From: Toxoplasma gondii ME49
Lineage: Eukaryota > Apicomplexa > Conoidasida > Eucoccidiorida > Sarcocystidae
DNA length: 64,000 nucleotides
Assembly (NCBI RefSeq): GCF_000006565.2
Contig: NC_031470.1
Location: 870,954 to 934,953 of the forward strand
Direction: 5' to 3'
The translations under genes and the position numbers were made by a program. The notes beneath the pieces were generated by a model that did no database searches, was not told where the DNA came from, and saw only the letters and a program-made list of their open reading frames with translations. Positions within the stretch are counted from its first letter, which is position 1. Each line of letters begins with the position of its first letter. This document shows positions 60,068 through 64,000 of this stretch, piece by piece.

Positions 60068-62798
60068 ATGGAAGCAAGGCCTGAGCAGGCGTCGAGTGCG
60101 TTGCGCGACGCCTGGCTGAAGAAGAAGGGTCTGTCTCTCGTCCCGCTTGGGCTCGACGAAGAAGAACGCGAATTCTGGTGAGTCTTGGAGAAAAACAGAG
60201 GACGAAGGAGTCTGGACGTGCCTGTGCATTGCAGCTACTTTTCGTAAGGCCAATTCGTCTTGATCAGGCACGACGGAGAGGTAAAGTGATCTTGGTGATG
60301 AAAAGACTTTCCGCTCCATCTCCACCTTTTTCACACTTCATTGAGCGTTTTCTTCTGTCGCCTACTTCCTGACCCTGCTCGTTGTGAACCATTCCCCGCG
60401 TCAGCTTCACCTGGCGTGTTTTGGTGAATTCTGTCAAACTGCTGAGTCGTTTCTTGCACGCAGGTGGGGTCTGAGACGCTTCCTTCGCCTGCAGCTCGAG
60501 CGCGTAGTGGAAGAAAGCTGCCGCGAGCGTTCCTTCTCCTCCTGCTCTTCGTCCTGTTCTGGAGACGCGTCTTCTCCCTCTGCCGCTTCTTCCTCTGCTT
60601 CACCTGTGCGACGGACGGAGAAACGAAGGAGGTCGCCCGACAGCGAAACCAAGGGTGCGTGCGTCGAGAGCCGAGGCAAAATGGCAAAGACCGCGCCTGC
60701 GGCTGTCTCCTCCGGGGACGCGCGCAGATGCGGTGAAAACGTCAAGCGCCAGGCGGCAGCAGGCGAGGACGGACACACCGGAAACCCCGGGTGCGAGGAA
60801 AAAGAGCGAGCAAGCGAGGGAAAGGAGACAGAAGCAACGCGAGATGGCGCGCCAGACGGTGCAGGAGAAAGCGGAACGAACGCGTTCGACGACAAAGACT
60901 GCGACGAGGCAGAGCAGATCGGCGAACGGGGAGACAGAGGTGCAGAACAAAGAAGGGAAAGATACAGAGGAGAAAAAGAAGAACAGAGAGACTCAGGGAG
61001 AGAAGACGATGGTGAGACGGGTCCAAAGAGTCTGGTCGAATCTGGGCCCCCGAGCTCGGCCTACCAGATTGAAGGCTCCGACTTGACAGGAGAGAGACGC
61101 GTCTCCTGCTTCACACAGAGAGGGACTTCTGCTTTGGAGGTCAGTCAAACTCCCCAGCTGATTCGCCAGACACACGTAGGGCGAGGCGAAAAACGGTTGT
61201 AGACCGGCGAGCGTTTCCCCAATCCAGTGCTCTGCTATCGGCATTGACACTGACCGGCATTTCAACCCCATATCACTTCACTCAGTTAAGAAGTACCAGG
61301 CTGAAGTTCTGGGCGAACCGACCTAAAATCGTGGTGTCTTTCTGCTGCATTTGGGGGAGAGCAGACTGCCACGGAGAATGAACGGGGTAAAAGGAAGAGA
61401 AAATACGAAAGGAGGTCAACAGAGAATGCAGAATGCGCTGCTTCCGACACATTCGTCAAAACAAACCAGGTCGGCCTTCGCTGTGTTTTGCTGCCAAGTG
61501 TGTTTCGATGTGGATTAACTTTCACTGAGGTGAAGAAACGCGACAACGAAGAAACAGAGGAGAACGGAAAAGAGATACGACACCGAAAACGGACTCAAAG
61601 TAGACGGCGGAGAGAGATTGGTTAAAGACGCGCCCAGGACGAGGAAACAGGTGCTTAGGAGGCCACCTTGACTTCTCTTTCGCTGCTGATCTCTCTTGCT
61701 CTGGCTCCTCATTCTCCACTTCTCTTGCCTCGACGTTGTCTCGATTCATACTTTCCTCCAGAGTCCTGCATCTTCGCAGTTGTTTGTTGCCGTTGTCTGC
61801 AGTTGAGCTTCTGCCTGGCCTTCTCTCGCAGAGCGCCTCCGGTGTATGGACACCCAGCCACCGGGGTTCTGCTGCTGCTGCAGAGCGCCCTGCGGACGCG
61901 GTGCTCCTCCGATTGTTCTCTCACCTCGCGGCAGAAACGGAACGGAGAGCGAGAGGACCACGGGAGTGCGAAGGGCGAGCAGGAGAAAAGAAGTGGAAAC
62001 GAAGTTCACAACGTTCTTGAGACGCTGAAACGCGTGTTCAACCCTGTCGCACACGAAGCCCCGACGAAGCGCGAGACTGTGGGCTGTCCTGGCCGAACAG
62101 GAGGAGAAAAGGACAGAAAAGGAGAAAGAGACGGAAGCGAGGGAGAAGAGCACCTCACGCTGCACATGCTCGTTCTTGACCATCAGATTCGAACGCTGTC
62201 TGCAGAGTGGATTGCAGACTGGATTGTTCTGGTGAGAAGACCGAACGCAGAACGGAGGAGAGCTTAGACGCGACACAATTTAATGTGGTACGAGAACGCC
62301 AACTCCTGCGGGAACTCTGGAGGGCTGGTCGATAGTGAAGCGTTGAAGACAGAAACGGACTGTAAATACGGCGAACGAGTCAACGAGAAGCCACTTATGA
62401 AACGTAAAGACGCACTGGGAGTTCGTGAGGAATGTGACGAACTTCTTGAACCTATGGCTGTGCGTCCAGGTTCCTCGGCCGATCGTGAGGCACCACAGAT
62501 TCCGGATAGGTTCGTCTGTTAACGATTTTTCTCTCTTCTTGATGCTGTCTCCTTTCTGCTTATCTCGTGTGTGCGCGCACCCTGACTTCGTCTCGCTGTA
62601 TCTGACTGCTACTCTTTGCAGTACTGGCTTTCGCTCTTCCAAGCTGTCTTCTCCTACCTCTCAGTTCGCGGGGTCTACGTACAGAAGCTCGCCAAACGAG
62701 CGCTCGGACAACCGCTCCGCGCCTTCTTTGCGGCGACGACGCATTCGCGGCGCCGGGCTGTTCAAGAGTCGAACGACGACAAAAGGGGCAGTCCCTGA
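60068..62798 (+). CDS. Hypothetical protein, 4 exons, 463 aa
   Basis: I do not recognise this protein. Exons: 60068-60177, 60464-61139, 61803-62231, 62622-62798 (TGA). Donors are GTGAGT, GTCAGT and GTGAGA, acceptors end in CAG, phases agree and the sum is 1,392 nt. The ATG is in GCAATGG. The N-terminal 60 residues look like a folded helical unit (SSALRDAWLKKKG, EREFWWGLRRFLRLQLERVV). They are followed by about 200 charged, disordered residues rich in Glu, Arg, Lys, Asp and Ser. Another helical unit follows (LSFCLAFSRRAPP, TGVLLLLQSALRTRC), a second charged spacer, and a hydrophobic helical C-terminus (LSAEWIADWIVLYWLSLFQ, VFSYLSVRGVYVQKLAKRAL). No signal peptide is seen. The C-terminal helices could be an amphipathic bundle or one membrane segment. 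The exon 2 to 3 join rests on a weaker donor; without it exon 2 would end at a stop at 61200. Confidence 0.66.
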
Positions 62799-64000
62799 AG
62801 AAAGAGGAGGACCCAGAGGAGACAGCGAAGGCGACTTGGAGCAAACACGGATGAATGCGAAAGAGCAAGAAGAAAAAGAAAGCGAAGGGAAAACGCAGAC
62901 CCCAGTCACGATAAGGTCTTCAGTGCGCCTTTACAGGGACTTTGGAGAACGTGAGAAACGCTGGCGAGTCCGTGCCTCATCCCGTCTCTGTCTAGTGCCC
63001 CTTTCTTTTCCTCTTGCTCGTCTCAACATCTCTCTCCTGTATCCGCACGTCCCCTTTTTTCTGTGTCCTTCTCTACTCTTTTCTTTTTCTCCTGTACGTT
63101 CACTTTTCTCTCTTCTGTACGTTCGACTCTGTTGTATCTTTGTCCTCTTTCTTCTCCCCGGGCCCTCTTGTGTGCCTTTTTCAGCAGATCTGTTTTTCGT
63201 TCTTGTGGAGCAGAGCTAAAGAGGGTCCGAGAGCTGCATCCTTTGCAGCGACTTCGCCTGGGCACACACAGCCGTGCTAGCCCCCCCTCTGTGAACACAA
63301 TTACTGTGAGGTGCAAATGCTTTCTTTCTGGAGAGATCTATGCAGGAGTTTGGCGATTATGATTTCCAATTAATATAAATTTTATGACATTGTTGAGGGA
63401 TTTATAATGTACTGCATGCACTGTCACGTTCATTATTGTAGCGGGAAAAAGTATCCATATGACGAGAGTTAAATATCTGTGGATATGAAACCCTTTTACT
63501 GACAACTGCAGCATTTGCAAAACCGTACCCACAAGTGCGTCTCCTGGTTCTGCGTGTCAGTTCAGTCTGGACTGCCGCGACGCTCAGAAGTCGTTTGGCC
63601 TCTCAGAGAGCTCAGGTGTTGCTCCTCGCTTTTTCGTTGATGGTGAACAGGAAAGAAGACAGCGACTTGTTCTCTCACATATGAACGTCTTTCCCCGCAA
63701 GTCTACATAGTCGATCGGAAACGAACTATCTTTAGATGACCTTGAACCTCTTCACGGGGAACTGTTGTTTCTGACTCTCACTTGTGACAGTCTGTTCAAA
63801 AGAAGGGTGCTGTAGCCGACCGGAACAGATTCCATCGATGTGACAGTGAATACGCGGGAGTAGCGCATCAGAGGAGAAACCGAAGCAAGCGGGCACCCTA
63901 CACGCATTTAGCGACGTGTATTCGTTGGGACCGGTCGAGGAACTCCAGAAAGAATAATCTTTCTACAGACCCTCGCGCACCAAAACAAACCAAAACTGCC
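62799..64000. other. 3' flank of the 463-aa gene, no gene seen
   Basis: The first 200 nt continue purine-rich and the next 250 nt (about 62995-63200) are strongly CT-rich. Open frames here read as Ser/Leu/Phe strings and are compositional. From 63340 to the window end I see no frame, repeat or RNA gene. Confidence 0.5.

Overview
The window looks like nuclear DNA of a tissue-cyst coccidian (Toxoplasma/Hammondia/Neospora type). The reasons are intron-dense genes with GTAAG-type donors and pyrimidine-tract/CAG acceptors, many short (AT)n runs inside introns, long CT-rich introns and leaders, and a very long disordered protein ending in one apicomplexan-type AP2 domain. The species cannot be fixed from sequence alone. 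There are no bacterial-style operons, CRISPR arrays or recognisable transposons.

Layout: (1) 1311-5382, minus strand: a five-exon tail-anchored Qc-SNARE of the SYP7 type. (2) 5383-9870: a divergent intergenic region. (3) 9871-31873, plus strand: a 27-exon gene for a secreted protein of about 1,988 residues that I do not recognise; 23 of its 26 introns are in phase 1. (4) 31874-38258: a gene-poor stretch with one doubtful exon. (5) 38259-43271, plus strand: an intronless AP2-domain factor of 1,670 residues. (6) 44792-48061 (5' end unresolved), minus strand: a PLOD/LH3-like glycosyltransferase domain joined to two C-terminal membrane segments. (7) 51522-57553, minus strand: glucosidase II beta subunit, with LDLa-like repeats, coiled coils, an MRH lectin domain and a C-terminal HDEL. 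(8) 60068-62798, plus strand: a four-exon protein of 463 residues with no recognised function.

Most products belong to the secretory pathway: a membrane-fusion SNARE, a large secreted cargo, an ER lectin subunit that trims N-glycans, and a probable ER/Golgi glycosyltransferase. The last two lie next to each other on the same strand. Exon borders were set by hand from open frames, splice consensus and phase. Each model sums to a whole number of codons, but RNA evidence would be decisive. The large secreted gene and the 463-residue gene are described by structure only.
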